Of a stretch of 64,000 nucleotides of DNA, positions 1-10,880 are shown one piece after another (position 1 is the first letter of the stretch; each line of letters opens with the position of its first letter). Made by a program: the position numbers and the translations under genes. This DNA comes from Antedon mediterranea. Taxonomy: Eukaryota; Echinodermata; Crinoidea; Comatulida; Antedonidae. The stretch is from NCBI RefSeq assembly GCF_964355755.1, contig NC_092676.1, forward strand, positions 9,034,288-9,098,287, in the 5' to 3' direction. Under the pieces are notes generated by a model. That model was given only the letters and a program-made list of their open reading frames with translations, was not told the DNA's origin and searched no databases.

Positions 1-305
1 CGAGAAGTGTTTACACCTACTTGTTCATTCCTTGCAAGACATGCTTCCTGATGATGTCATCATCATGTCAACCCAATCACGTGTGTCCTCCGCAAGTAAA
101 AACGCACTTGATGAACTAGAAAAGGAAATAACTACAAAACTTAAAATTCTAACCGCTCACAAATTTGATGACAAAGTGGAAGAAGTGAAAGATGATAAAG
201 AAAAAAAAAACAAAATCTGTAGAAGAGTGGAGGAAAGAGTTTAGACAAGACAAGAATATTTCTTACAAAAAACGCTGCTTGCTTATTTTTATTGCTAAGG
301 TCAAG
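1..305 (+). pseudogene. Terminal exon of unrecognised plus-strand gene, unit 1, frameshifted
   Basis: This is the same exon seen intact at 41327-41660 and 61764-62097, here entering the window already inside the exon. The frame GAG AAG TGT is open from base 2 until an A-run at 201-210. That run is ten A's here and nine in the other units. The extra A shifts the frame, giving a stop at about 242-244 instead of the shared ending SGGSLHQA. The extra A could be real or a homopolymer error. The protein is lysine and glutamate rich and I recognise no family in it. Confidence 0.4.
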
Positions 306-1502
306 TCTGGGGGGTCACGTCATCAAGCCTAGATACTTAGAGTATCCTATTACAAACAAAAACTTCAATGGACTGTTTTGATAATAATTCAATGATTATC
401 TGACAGTGAATTATAGTACCCATGTAATATCATGGGACTCATAAATACCAGAAATGCTTTGGGATTTGTTATTAGACTCTTTTCCCAGCCGTTTTTTGGA
501 TTCAATACCTATAAATTATAGTCGAGTTTCCATTTTAACAAAAATGTCAAAGTGTAGTATTATACTGCTGCTTGATTTCATCTAATGAATGAGTTATCTC
601 GTATGACGTAGCGGGCTAGAGCAGCAGCGTGAAAAAACTTAAAGAAGTGGAATCTTAATAAAAGTGATTGTTGCGAAAAGTGTTGTATAGAAAGAGAAAG
701 TGAAAAACATATGTTGTACACCTGTAACAGCATTCAATCAGATTTGAGGAAGTTCCGTAAACTGATCGTTAAATGTATTCCGACTAATGAAACATTACGG
801 TCAGGTTTCCCCGAATGGTAAGACATAATTATAGGAACTCAGAACACGCTTGTTAATGAACTCATCTCTTTATTTACATTTAGTATTTACAAATCTTTCA
901 TTATTATAAAACAAGCAAACGGATTATCACTTGGAATTTATTTAAGATTTAATTAATAAAAGCAATATTATGTTCAAAATGTAAAACTATACAATTTTAT
1001 AAAAGTATCCAAACAAAACATAATCTTATAATGCAATATACCATTTTATCATATTTATTTATATTATATCGAATCTCTTTTTAATACTGAATATCAATCT
1101 TTATATCGTTTTAGCTCTGTAATATAAATTTTCTCTGTATACATGTTTGTTTTATCTAGACTTCAACACAATTTCAAAATATTTTACATAATCTTCCTCT
1201 GTCTGTGTAATATCACTTAAATATTCATTGATAAATAGATAGATAGACAGACATATATACTGTAACCTTCACCATATTGTTGTTTATCATTGCAATAAAA
1301 GTGGGTTGCCCCCACAAAAGAGAAAAAAAATATATATTGCTGAAATTAAGCCTCAATAAATAATATTGTTGAGAAGAGGAACACATTTATACAGTATATA
1401 ACTATATCCCATTTTCATGCATAAAGCAATAGTATCTGCCTCTGAAGCACCACCATCAAGATATTATTTTTTTTAAATATATCCCATGTATAAGCAATAT
1501 TA
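245..1502. other. Intergenic AT-rich spacer between plus-strand exon and PFAS 3' end, unit 1
   Basis: I see no open coding sequence here. The stretch contains a short GATA/GACA microsatellite near 1235-1255 and many A/T runs. It should hold the 3' untranslated region and polyadenylation site of PFAS (minus strand) and of the plus-strand exon, which converge here. The same spacer recurs at about 21769-22954, 41661-42851 and 62098-63286. Confidence 0.5.
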
Positions 1503-3650
1503 TTATCTATCTGCCTCTGACGTCTCCAAGCACCATGAACAAGCATTTTGGAACATTTTCATCCACGGTGACGCTTGTAATGTCTCCCGCCAATCTTGCG
1601 GCATCCATGGCCATTGCCACGTCAAAGTTGTACGCTCTGGATGAGGCATGATCGCCAGATGACGGCCATCTGCGGAGCAAATTGCCGCTACGCCATTGGG
1701 TGAGCCATTGGGGTTCAACGGGTATTCAGTTGTCACTTCTCCTTTGTCATCGACAAAGCGCACTGGTGCAAGATTTTCAGACAGAACTGTGTCTTTTGTT
1801 TCTTTGTTAGAAAACTTCATGTGCCCTAGAGAGAAACAATTTGAGTTGAGTAAATTTAATAACATTTTTAGTTAAATTAAAATATAAGTTTGTACTAAGC
1901 ATCCATCATTATCAAGAGGTATCAATATCTAACCTTCTCCATGCTGTGTCCAGACACCAAGCACAGAGCCTTCCATTCCTTTCAGCATTAAAGCAGGGCT
2001 TTCATTAATCTTTACAGCAACAAAACGAGACTCAAAACGCTCGGAAAGATTATGAGCAAGATGGACTCCTTGCTGAGCTGATGCTGCGTCTAAAAGACAA
2101 TAACAAATAATTCATAATAAACAGTCTGTCAACAAATGGATATCAAAAAGTAGTTCATATTTTCTTTTTATTTGTCAAAGAGGCATTACCTGCTTTACAC
2201 CGGTGTCCTACTACCACTAAACTACTTACTAAATATACCTCATGATACCTTACCTGTAGTAAGCTCCTTGGTGACATCTGGAGCAACCCAGCCTAGCAGG
2301 CCCATTAGTTGGCAGCCATTGCATACACCCAGTGAGAAAGTGTCTTTCCTTGCTCTAAATGCATCAAACTGAGCACGCACAGCTGGGTTGAACAAAATAG
2401 TTGCTGCCCAACCTAAAATGATTAATAAACATTATTTAAATAAACTAGAATAAATATTTATTTAGGTTACTATCTGTCTAATACTAGTATAATACTTGGT
2501 TACTGCTCCAGCATGTATTTTTGCTATGCTACAAAAAGTGCAATCAGAAAAATATACCTTTTGCAGAACCACAAACGTCTGCAAAACTGAAGCCACCAAC
2601 AAAAACTACTCCACGGAATTGATCGAGGGTGACTTTCCCGCAAGCTAAATCTTGCATATTGACGTCCCATGTTTCAAAGCCAGCCATGTGTAGTGTTGAA
2701 CTCATCTCTCGATCTCCATTACTGCCTTCCTCACGGATCACAGCAACCTTTGGTTTCATTCCATCTATGGAAGGCCAATTATGATTATGTATATGGTAAC
2801 TAATGAGCCAAATTTAACTCGTATTACTTTAACAAATTAAAATTCAGAACAAGATAATCAATATTCCAAAATTGGTTCTAACCTTTAGAGCATCCCTTTT
2901 TAACAGAATTCAAATTTGTTGCAACGGGGTAAAAGGTTAATTTAAATGGTGGTGCTGTTCTATTTGCTAAATTGCGTTGCTCCACTTCAACACACTCTGG
3001 ATTTGCTTGTAGTTTTTCCAGTTGAAAACTAGTCTCTTCCCACACGTCTCTAAGAACAGTCATCTTTTCATTCAAGACTTCTTTCTCATTTACCGAGATG
3101 ACAACCTATAATTTACATGTAAAATATTCAGATTCATTCTAAAAACCATCATAAATGATAAATGATCGTAAATAAATGTTCAAATATTGCTTCCATTTAA
3201 AAAAAAAAAAACTTACCATTGACCCTTGACCTGATCCACTAGAGTGACCAATTAGAGAACAAGGGACATTATTGTCACTGAACTGTCTACAAATGTCCTC
3301 ACTAGCATTAGCTGTTACTTCTAACACCAGCCCTACTTCTTCAGCAAACAGAATATCAATTGCAGTTACTGAAAATAAATATATAAAGTCTTACAATGTA
3401 TTATTGCTTACCAGAGGTTCTGGAACCATATGAAAGATTAAAATGACACTTTACAGATCCATTCGAGGCATTTATAGAGATAGCATAATGCTTACCATCA
3501 GGTTCGGAAAGTTTGACGTCAATACCACAATTCCCAGAAAACGCCATTTCTAATAATGTTGTTACAATACCGCCATCACTAATATCATGACCAGCTGATA
3601 TTTTTCTATCCACAAAAGGATACAAAAGACAAAGTTGAATTCATATCTCT

Positions 3651-3803
3651 AAAGCTCTGTCTACACTATCAAACTTTATGTGATGTGATATGCCCATATA
3701 TGGACATGATATCATATCACTACCATTTTTGGGCATTTCACTAGCCTATTTAGGCGCATCACATTTTTTTGTCAAACTAGTTTCATAGTGTAGACAGCGC
3801 TTT
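3651..3803. mobile_element. Short inverted-repeat element (MITE) in PFAS intron 14, unit 1
   Basis: About 150 bp. It begins AAAGCTCTGTCTACACTATC and ends with a near-perfect inverted copy (GTGTAGACAGCGCTTT). The interior is rich in palindromes such as TATGGACATGATATCATATC. It has no coding capacity. A shorter relative lies in intron 5 (7439-7544). Equivalent copies are at 25104-25256 and 45000-45152. Confidence 0.7.
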
Positions 3804-5109
3804 ATATTATAACTACAAGTAAATGAATTTATTGTAAACGTCTAATTAATAAGTCTATGAAAATGACTACCTTTGATAAGATTTTGCGTTGTGTTGAAAG
3901 CCCTTACAAACGTTTCCGGTTCATCGAGATCAGGCGAGGATTGTCCGAGTTGATTATAGCACTGAGCGAGAGCACTACCACCTAACCGGTTATGCCTTTT
4001 ACCAAATGAAACCCAGAGCAAAGTCCCTGAAATAGAATATGTAAAGTCTTGTTTATAAATATATTATATTTTTTGTTTGTTTAGGTAGTTAATTTAATTG
4101 TACCTAACAAAATGTGCAATGTTATATTCACTTTACCTTTACTGTCTGGACATTTAAGGTCAGGGGTCACAGTTGCAGTAATATCTGGGCATGCCACATA
4201 CACAGACACAACCAATGCACCTAAAAAATTGTAATTGATATTTCATTATTAGTAAGTAAATGGGAAAAAAAAGTGTATTAGTGTATTCAAGCTTAACTTA
4301 TTAAAATAATTCACAAGATTGTACATCAGACACTATACTAGTTATTAACAAGCATGAAATGTCTAACCTGGAGCTTTGATCGTTTCAGAGCCTATCCTGG
4401 CAGCCATACTCAAAGAGTCCTTCCCACCATCCACAGCAACACCCAACTTGCCCATCACCTCGCATGCATCATACAATGCAGCACCCTCACCAGGAAGCTT
4501 CGCTGGCCACATCCAGTTACTGCTACATTTGACATCTTTAAGATCGGAGACCCTAGCAAACACAAGATTGGTAAGGGCTTCTCCTACAGACATCCTGGCA
4601 CCACAGCCAGGATCGACTAACCCTTTAATAGGCTGCTCTCCAATGGCTGTAGCTGAGCCTACAGTTTCAAAGTGGGAGAGTGCGATAACAGCAACATCAG
4701 CGAGTGGTGTGTGCAGGGGGCCTACACATTGCTGCTGGGCTATCAGGCCCGTGACAGCACGATCAACCTAACAGAAACAATATATCCTGGTTATACACTT
4801 TCCATATTCCTTCACACAAATAAATTATGCAATATTAAAGATAAACAGATCTTTACCTTATTAGTCAAAAATCTTTTACTGGCTACTGAAGGTAGACGCA
4901 GAACACGGTCGAGTGCACATCGGACAGTCAACCCATCAGGTAGTGTTAACTGCTTAAGTTTTGGTTTACATCGATCATACTTGAAAACCTGAGAGAAAAA
5001 AAAATATAATTCTATATAATTTTACAGACAGAAAGAGACACTATTATTATAACACATAATTATTTTCAATGGTTATTTATGATGAAATCTGTGAGATTGA
5101 GAAAAAGTG

Positions 5110-5180
5110 ACCTCAGCTGAGATTTGAACCTGGAATCTTCTGCTTGATATGCAGACATCCTACCATTACACCACTGATGC
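5110..5180 (-). repeat. tRNA-like sequence (tRNA pseudogene or SINE head) in PFAS intron 10, unit 1
   Basis: Read on the minus strand it starts GCATCAGTGGTGTAATGGTA (A-box-like). It has a 5-bp anticodon stem TCTGC/GCAGA around the loop ATATCAA, and a B-box-like GGTTCAAATCTC. Six of seven acceptor-stem positions pair (one as G-T), but the T-stem has two mismatches. The start resembles a glycine tRNA, while the loop would place ATC as anticodon. Best read as a decayed tRNA or tRNA-derived SINE. Confidence 0.6.
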
Positions 5181-5583
5181 ATTCATGGTATGGTTCAAAC
5201 TTATTACCGACACTACTCTACTATCAAGTCTCCATCATACCTTTTGCGGCATCTTCCCAAGAACCCATTCAAGTTGGAGATCAACTGGATAAGTAAGTGC
5301 TGTTCTTTTTATGCTTGGAGGTTCTGCATCACCCTTACCAGCTTCCACTTTCTTTTCCACCTCAAGACGAATCTGAAACAAAACAAAATATTTTTGTATT
5401 GCAAAACTCTTATGCACTCTATCTGTGCATGAAAAGGCATTCTTCAAAATTAGTAACACTGTAGTATTTAAACGTGTTTTTTCATACTTATCCCACAGTA
5501 AGCACAAACTTGCCAATTACAGGATGGATAAAATATTTTATAGTTGATCGTGCTTATAAACTAAGTTTTATTTCAGGCTTAGG

Positions 5584-5670
5584 GAGTGAAGTTGAAAGAG
5601 TCGTGAGTTACAACCCTTGACCTTGGAATTGGAAGGCAAGCATGTTAAACCACCAAGCAACAGCTCCACT
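5584..5670 (-). repeat. Second tRNA-like sequence in PFAS intron 9, unit 1
   Basis: On the minus strand: GGAGCTGTTGCTTGGTGGTT (A-box-like), CCTTCCAATTCCAAGG, then AAGGGTTGTAACTCACG (B-box-like). This is the layout of a tRNA-derived SINE head, too degenerate to be a working tRNA. Equivalents lie at 27050-27151 and 46935-47018. Confidence 0.45.
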
Positions 5671-7438
5671 AAAAAAATTTAGAATAAAGTAGGTAAAAAA
5701 AATCATCCAAATATTACCTTCCCATCACCTGTAATGTCACCAACAAAAACAGCTGGACATTTCTCTCTGTCACAAATATCTAGAAGTTTTTCTTGATCCT
5801 CAGATCGTATTAGTATGGCATTGGACTCCTGGTATTCTGCACCCCATAGTTCTAAGGTGTTGATGGTTGGATCACCTAGTTGGAATTCCTTAGCTTTTAT
5901 TAGAGCACCTGCAGGTTCACATATCTCCTTTAAAACATTACCTGTACACAAAAAAATGATTTAATTGGTCAGATGTTAGCCATAGTTTGACATAAAAATA
6001 AGTACATTTGTCTGACAAAGTGTCCCCTTAATAGGGATGTCCCAAATGAGGGGTGCTACTGTACTTAGTAAAATAATAAAAATAAGCACATTGCATGCAA
6101 ACTCACCATTGCCTCCAGCTCCTTGATCATGTATACTACATATAGGGTTTGTATCAACCATCTCAATGCACGCCCTTATAACTCGGTTTAGTTTCTGTTC
6201 CATCTCCGCATCACCGCGCTGCACGGCTTCGAAGTCCAGTTTTTCTGTATTGTCACCTTGAACTTGAATGGAAGATGCAGCGCCCCCACCGACTCCGATG
6301 CGATAGATTGGTCCACCAAGTTTTACAATTTTCATTCCTGCATGGTAAACAATTATTGATCAGTCAATAATTAGTTTTCAATGGAGAAATAAAAACAAAA
6401 TATTTTATCAGGTTACTATAATCTTATTTTATATGACAGACATATAATATCTATGTGGAGACAACAATAATAAGAATTGTACAGTATTTTTTATGGTGTT
6501 GTATTTAGTTTGTTTAACAAACCTTTTTCTGCTTCGTCTTTAGTCGCATGCATACTCTCAAGCATCCCAATACCCCCGCTGAACATAATGGGCTTGACCC
6601 ACTCTCTTCTGTCGCTCTCAGAAAGCATCATGCCAAATGAACGAGAGAAACCGGTTAGAACGGGTTCACCAAACTTGTTGCCGTAGTCAGATGCACCATT
6701 GCTGGCCTTTACAGCAACCGACAGAGCAGGCGCCATGTTGCTAGGATAAACCATATTTTTGTCCTCCCATGGAAGGTCATACCCTGTTTAAACAAATGTT
6801 CAATCAATGATAATAAATAATTAATTACACTGAATATATAACATTTATAAAAAGCAAAATTATGTAATTAAACAAGCAATTATGCCTGTTCACTGCATGC
6901 GTTACTTAATATCTTTCATCCCATACTCTATTTATACATATAAGTGCCAGTAAATGAATATCTTTTAATTGTTGTTACTTTGCAAATCTTTGATAAGGTT
7001 TATCCTTTATATCTGTATATTTGTTATGTTTTATTTTCTGTTATATTTGTATTTATTTTGATTTTTGAGCGAGTAAAGTCTGACATCAATTTTCATAAGG
7101 ACTACAAAATCTAATTTTTAGATTTATATAATTTACCTGGAATGTTCAAATTTCCAAAACAGTAGCCTGCAGTGCCAGCCACTACATGTGCCCCCTTCCC
7201 TGCAGCCTGAACATCACGTATCCTACCCCCAGTACCAGTTGTAGCCCCTGGGAAAGGTGCAACCCCAGTTGGAAAGTTATGGGTCTCTGCTGTGAAGATG
7301 ATATGCCTGAGTGGTTCAGATTCCTCCATCACACTTGCTGACCCGGGATTGGCTGGTTTGAGAACTTTGACCTTATGGCCTTTGATTGCACTGAAAATCA
7401 AGTAAAGTCATCAAAGTGAGAAAAAACAGACAACATTT

Positions 7439-7544
7439 AAAGCTCTGTCTGTCCCCAAATATGGTAGTGATATGACATCATCATATCCATATATGGGCAC
7501 ATCACATTTTTTTACATAAAAGTTGATAGTGTAGACAGAGCTTT
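7439..7544. mobile_element. Short inverted-repeat element (MITE) in PFAS intron 5, unit 1
   Basis: About 106 bp with the same ends as the intron 14 element: AAAGCTCTGTCT on the left and GTGTAGACAGAGCTTT on the right. It shares inner words such as CATATATGGGCACATCACATT. This is probably an internally shortened member of the same family. Confidence 0.65.
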
Positions 7545-10302
7545 AGGCAATACTTTGTGGTTCAACAAAATGTGAATAAATATCATTTACGATGGAAATT
7601 ATGCCTGTAGTATTTTATGGGCTATTTCATGACACCTTCTAGAACTAATAATTTCAGGTATAATGCCTAATTCTGTCCAGCACAACAAGATTTATACAAG
7701 AGTCATAGACACCATTCCAGTGAACTATATCAGGATTCGATTCGGAAAATATGGATATAAATATAAAAGCCACGTAAAATGTTAAGATACCTGCTGTTAT
7801 CCGAGAATTTAATGACGTTGTTATCATTGCTGGTAGCTTGCGTTGACATCACCATCTTGAATAAAGAATGATCTTTTTCTTCTCCATCGATTACCATCTT
7901 ACCCTTAAAAAACCAATGACGACTATGCTCACTAGAAAGAAGACAGAAAGCAAGAAAAAACCATTTGTAGGAATATTTTCAGGAATTTCTAAATACAGTA
8001 ATGAAAGCTGAGAAATGTTGCATAGATGAACAGAATTTAAGTAAAGAATGGTCTATGTCTTAGGATTATCCATGGTTACAAATACTATTTTACTTTATTT
8101 TAGGCTAGAAGGCAATAGACAATGCCACAATTGTTTTTCACCTGTTTTTTTTTTAGGTATATATTGAGGCAGATGGTATCTTTGTTCTTTTTGACTGTTT
8201 TACTTCATTTACTTTATTTTTACCTCATTTTGATTTAGCTATTTAGCATATTCTATTTATATCTCTATCCAATCACTGATAAACTCACAGCATTGCAATA
8301 CTGTATTTTCAATAATTTAGGTTTGTATTAAATAAAGATATTACTTTTACAAGACAGTAAAGAATGTAAATAAATATTCATGACCATCATTCACAGATGG
8401 TAAAACTTCATGCGACTAAAACTAAAGTGCTTTGTACCTGTTAGACTGAGCCAAGTCAAAGAGTTCAACACTTGTTGGATTCCGTTTAACCTTTTCAATA
8501 AACATGTTGGTGTAAAAGTCTATGTCCCACGTATCAAAGGCAAGTCCTGCAGTAAAGAATAATACAAAATGTTTATAATGCAATATTAATAATAGAAATT
8601 TTCATCAACCATTTATTGGTCATGATAAGCTTTGGTTTATAAATTCAATAACAATGAATTCTTAAATGAACAATGTATCCACAGACCGATTAAATAATTA
8701 CTGTACAGTAATATTAACTGGTTACTAGAACACACTTAAAAGAATATGAAATCATGTTGGATGTTAAGCTAAATGTAATGTTAAAGACCTATTCCCTACA
8801 ATTTTTGCCTTGTCTTTTCTGTTTTATGGTAAATTATGATAAAAAGAAAGAAACAATACACATGCACAATGCATGTTATGATTTATAGAAAGTCTCTAAA
8901 TGATTAGAATCAACTTATTTTTCAAATTTTTAACAGTTTTAAAGACGAAAAAGTTATCGCATACATATTTATTTTTACATTAAATGTAGTTTGTGACCTA
9001 TAATTAGATCTAAAAACGTAGGAAATGGGACTTTAATCATAATATAATGATATACAGTATCAACACAAAGTTACCTATATTAATTTTAAAGTTAAGTTAA
9101 TAATAGAAAAAACTGAAATAGAATTAAAAAACACAGGAGTTTAACACAGTTCAAAGATCATCTATACTTGGGAAACATGATTGAGAGTACTACAATCACC
9201 TAATTCTTTGTTTGCCTTTTCCAGAGCAACTTTTCCTTCACCTATAACATCAATTTCAAAGACTTCTTCTGGTTTAGCTTTAATTTCAAAGCTGCTGATT
9301 GGTTCGTGGTAGCGACATTCCGTCATACGATCGTGAAGTACGGCTACCAGTAGCTTCTCTTCCTCGGGGCTGATAGACGCAGCAATGCCATGATCGTCGG
9401 CTACGTTTATAAGATAGCGAATAGAACGCTCAATACGAGTCACATGGTTGATTCCAGCCGATTGGCAGATTGAGACGGCATTTGTTGACCAGGCCGTAGA
9501 GAAGTTCAACCTGTGTGTATAAAAATTAAACTTATTATATCATATACAGTAGATAGTGTAATGTAATGTCCATGATATTAAATATACAGTCAACATATTC
9601 TGCCATGCATGTTTATGCCCACCTTTCTTAATTTATGCCTATTACCTTATTGAACAACAAAAATTATGACTTTTACTTTTTCAGATATTACCTACCGAAT
9701 AACAAAACATACAGTATTATTTATTAATACTTATTCTCAACTGAAACCGACACTAACACTGTACGACTAGACAAGAAGGGTAATTTGTTAATTAAAAAAC
9801 ATTTTCTGACCTAGGCCCAATTTCAATCAGAAGTCCATCAGGTTCTTGATCATCTTCAACTATGATTGACTTGGTCAGCAGACTAAATTCTTCAAAAGGG
9901 GTACCTAAGATCCATTGTATTTTCTTCTGTTCTTCACCACTGAGTCAATCTATGAAAATAATACACAGTTTAATTGACATTTTCAAAATAATATTAGTTT
10001 GGCAAAAAATTTATTAAAATTTAAATTAGAAAGGAAGAGTACCTACCTCCGTTTACTTCCACATTAAAACAAATTTCCGTTTTTAAATCTTGCAATTTAG
10101 AATTTTCCAACTGCTTTGCTAATTTCTTCCACAAAACATTTGAAGCCCCTGGGAGTAATGCCGGACTTTTATAAAACCGAGTAATGATAGTCATATTCTT
10201 TAAAAAAATAAATTATTAAATATTAGATCTATATTATTTTATATATTATTATTTATTATTATTGATGTTTACACTAAAAAAGTATAACTATAAAGTATAT
10301 GA

Positions 10303-10880
10303 CTTATAATAATAATAATAATAAGCTTTATTTAATCACGGATACTTAACTTCAACTGAAAGTTGTTTTTCAGTAAGACCGTGTTTAAAGGAAAACACCA
10401 ACAAAAATAAATGTAAAAAGACCTTAATTACTATCAAAAGAGATAAAAAAACAAAAAAACAATTACAATGAAATAAAATGAACCAAGGGTACACTTACTA
10501 ACTATAAAATTAAATAATACACTACATTTAAATAAAGCTACATGAAATTAGCAGTTAACAGTTTCTTAAAAAGAGAGACACTGTTCACATTTTTAATATC
10601 TTCATTTAGCTCATTCCTAACCTTGGCACCTCTATATGATAAGCTACGTTTTTGGTTTTGGTACTATTAAATTTGCCTTAGTTCTAATATTATAGTAATT
10701 GTTTTTGATATTGAATTTATTTTTATTAAATATGGAGGTGCAAGGTTGTTCATAATCTTAAACATAACAATAGCTTCATTTACATATAATATTTCATCTA
10801 AGTTCATCCAATTTAGACTTTGTAGAGCTTGAGTACTAGAGTGATCTGTAATTCGCGTAGCTTCAGAGTCGATGTGGCAA
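10303..10880 (-). mobile_element. 5'-truncated non-LTR retrotransposon 3' end, unit 1
   Basis: On the minus strand the frame reads NWMNLDEILYVNEA, then VMFKIMNNLAPPYL and, after frameshifts, LSYRGAKVWNELNEDI. This is the usual end of a CR1/L2/Jockey-type reverse transcriptase protein. It is followed by a short untranslated tail ending AATAAAGC and a (TTA)n run at about 10303-10325. The reverse transcriptase core is missing, so it is a 5'-truncated copy. The upstream edge near 10880 is uncertain because another coding-like frame overlaps it. Its tail ends about 110 bp from the PFAS start codon. Confidence 0.75.

Larger units (their letters stand above)
1503..10194 (-). pseudogene. PFAS: Phosphoribosylformylglycinamidine synthase copy 1, 21 exons, probable pseudogene
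   Basis: PFAS converts FGAR, glutamine and ATP to FGAM in cytosolic de novo purine synthesis. Coding exons, 5' to 3' on the minus strand: 10194-10047, 9949-9811, 9510-9200, 8546-8438, 7931-7791, 7390-7137, 6783-6523, 6337-6107, 5941-5718, 5372-5241, 4988-4857, 4767-4368, 4220-4137, 4026-3871, 3609-3496, 3368-3217, 3105-2883, 2764-2558, 2412-2254, 2089-1934, 1825-1503. Phases join cleanly over 4056 nt, about 1351 codons; the human enzyme is about 1338 residues. Lesions: codon 51 is TGA (9947-9945; TGC in copies 2 and 3), and the exon 15 acceptor is GG instead of AG (3611-3610). CSGNWMW has become [18 protein letters not shown] has become [11 protein letters not shown], and FDPV has become FYPV. 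It also lacks four residues in exon 12. The glutaminase motifs GVCNGCQL and MPHPE are still present. A sequencing error could mimic a single lesion, but not easily all of them. Confidence 0.85.

Noticed and set aside
4354-4771. Plus-strand open frames of 88-131 codons opposite PFAS exon 12 (also in units 2 and 3)
   Set aside because: They lie exactly over a conserved 400-bp minus-strand exon. The opposite frames are open only because the exon is long and of normal composition, and they match no family.
5110-5180. Functional tRNA gene
   Set aside because: The T-stem has mismatches, the anticodon does not fit the glycine-like 5' half, and it lies inside an intron. A tRNA-derived relic is the simpler reading.
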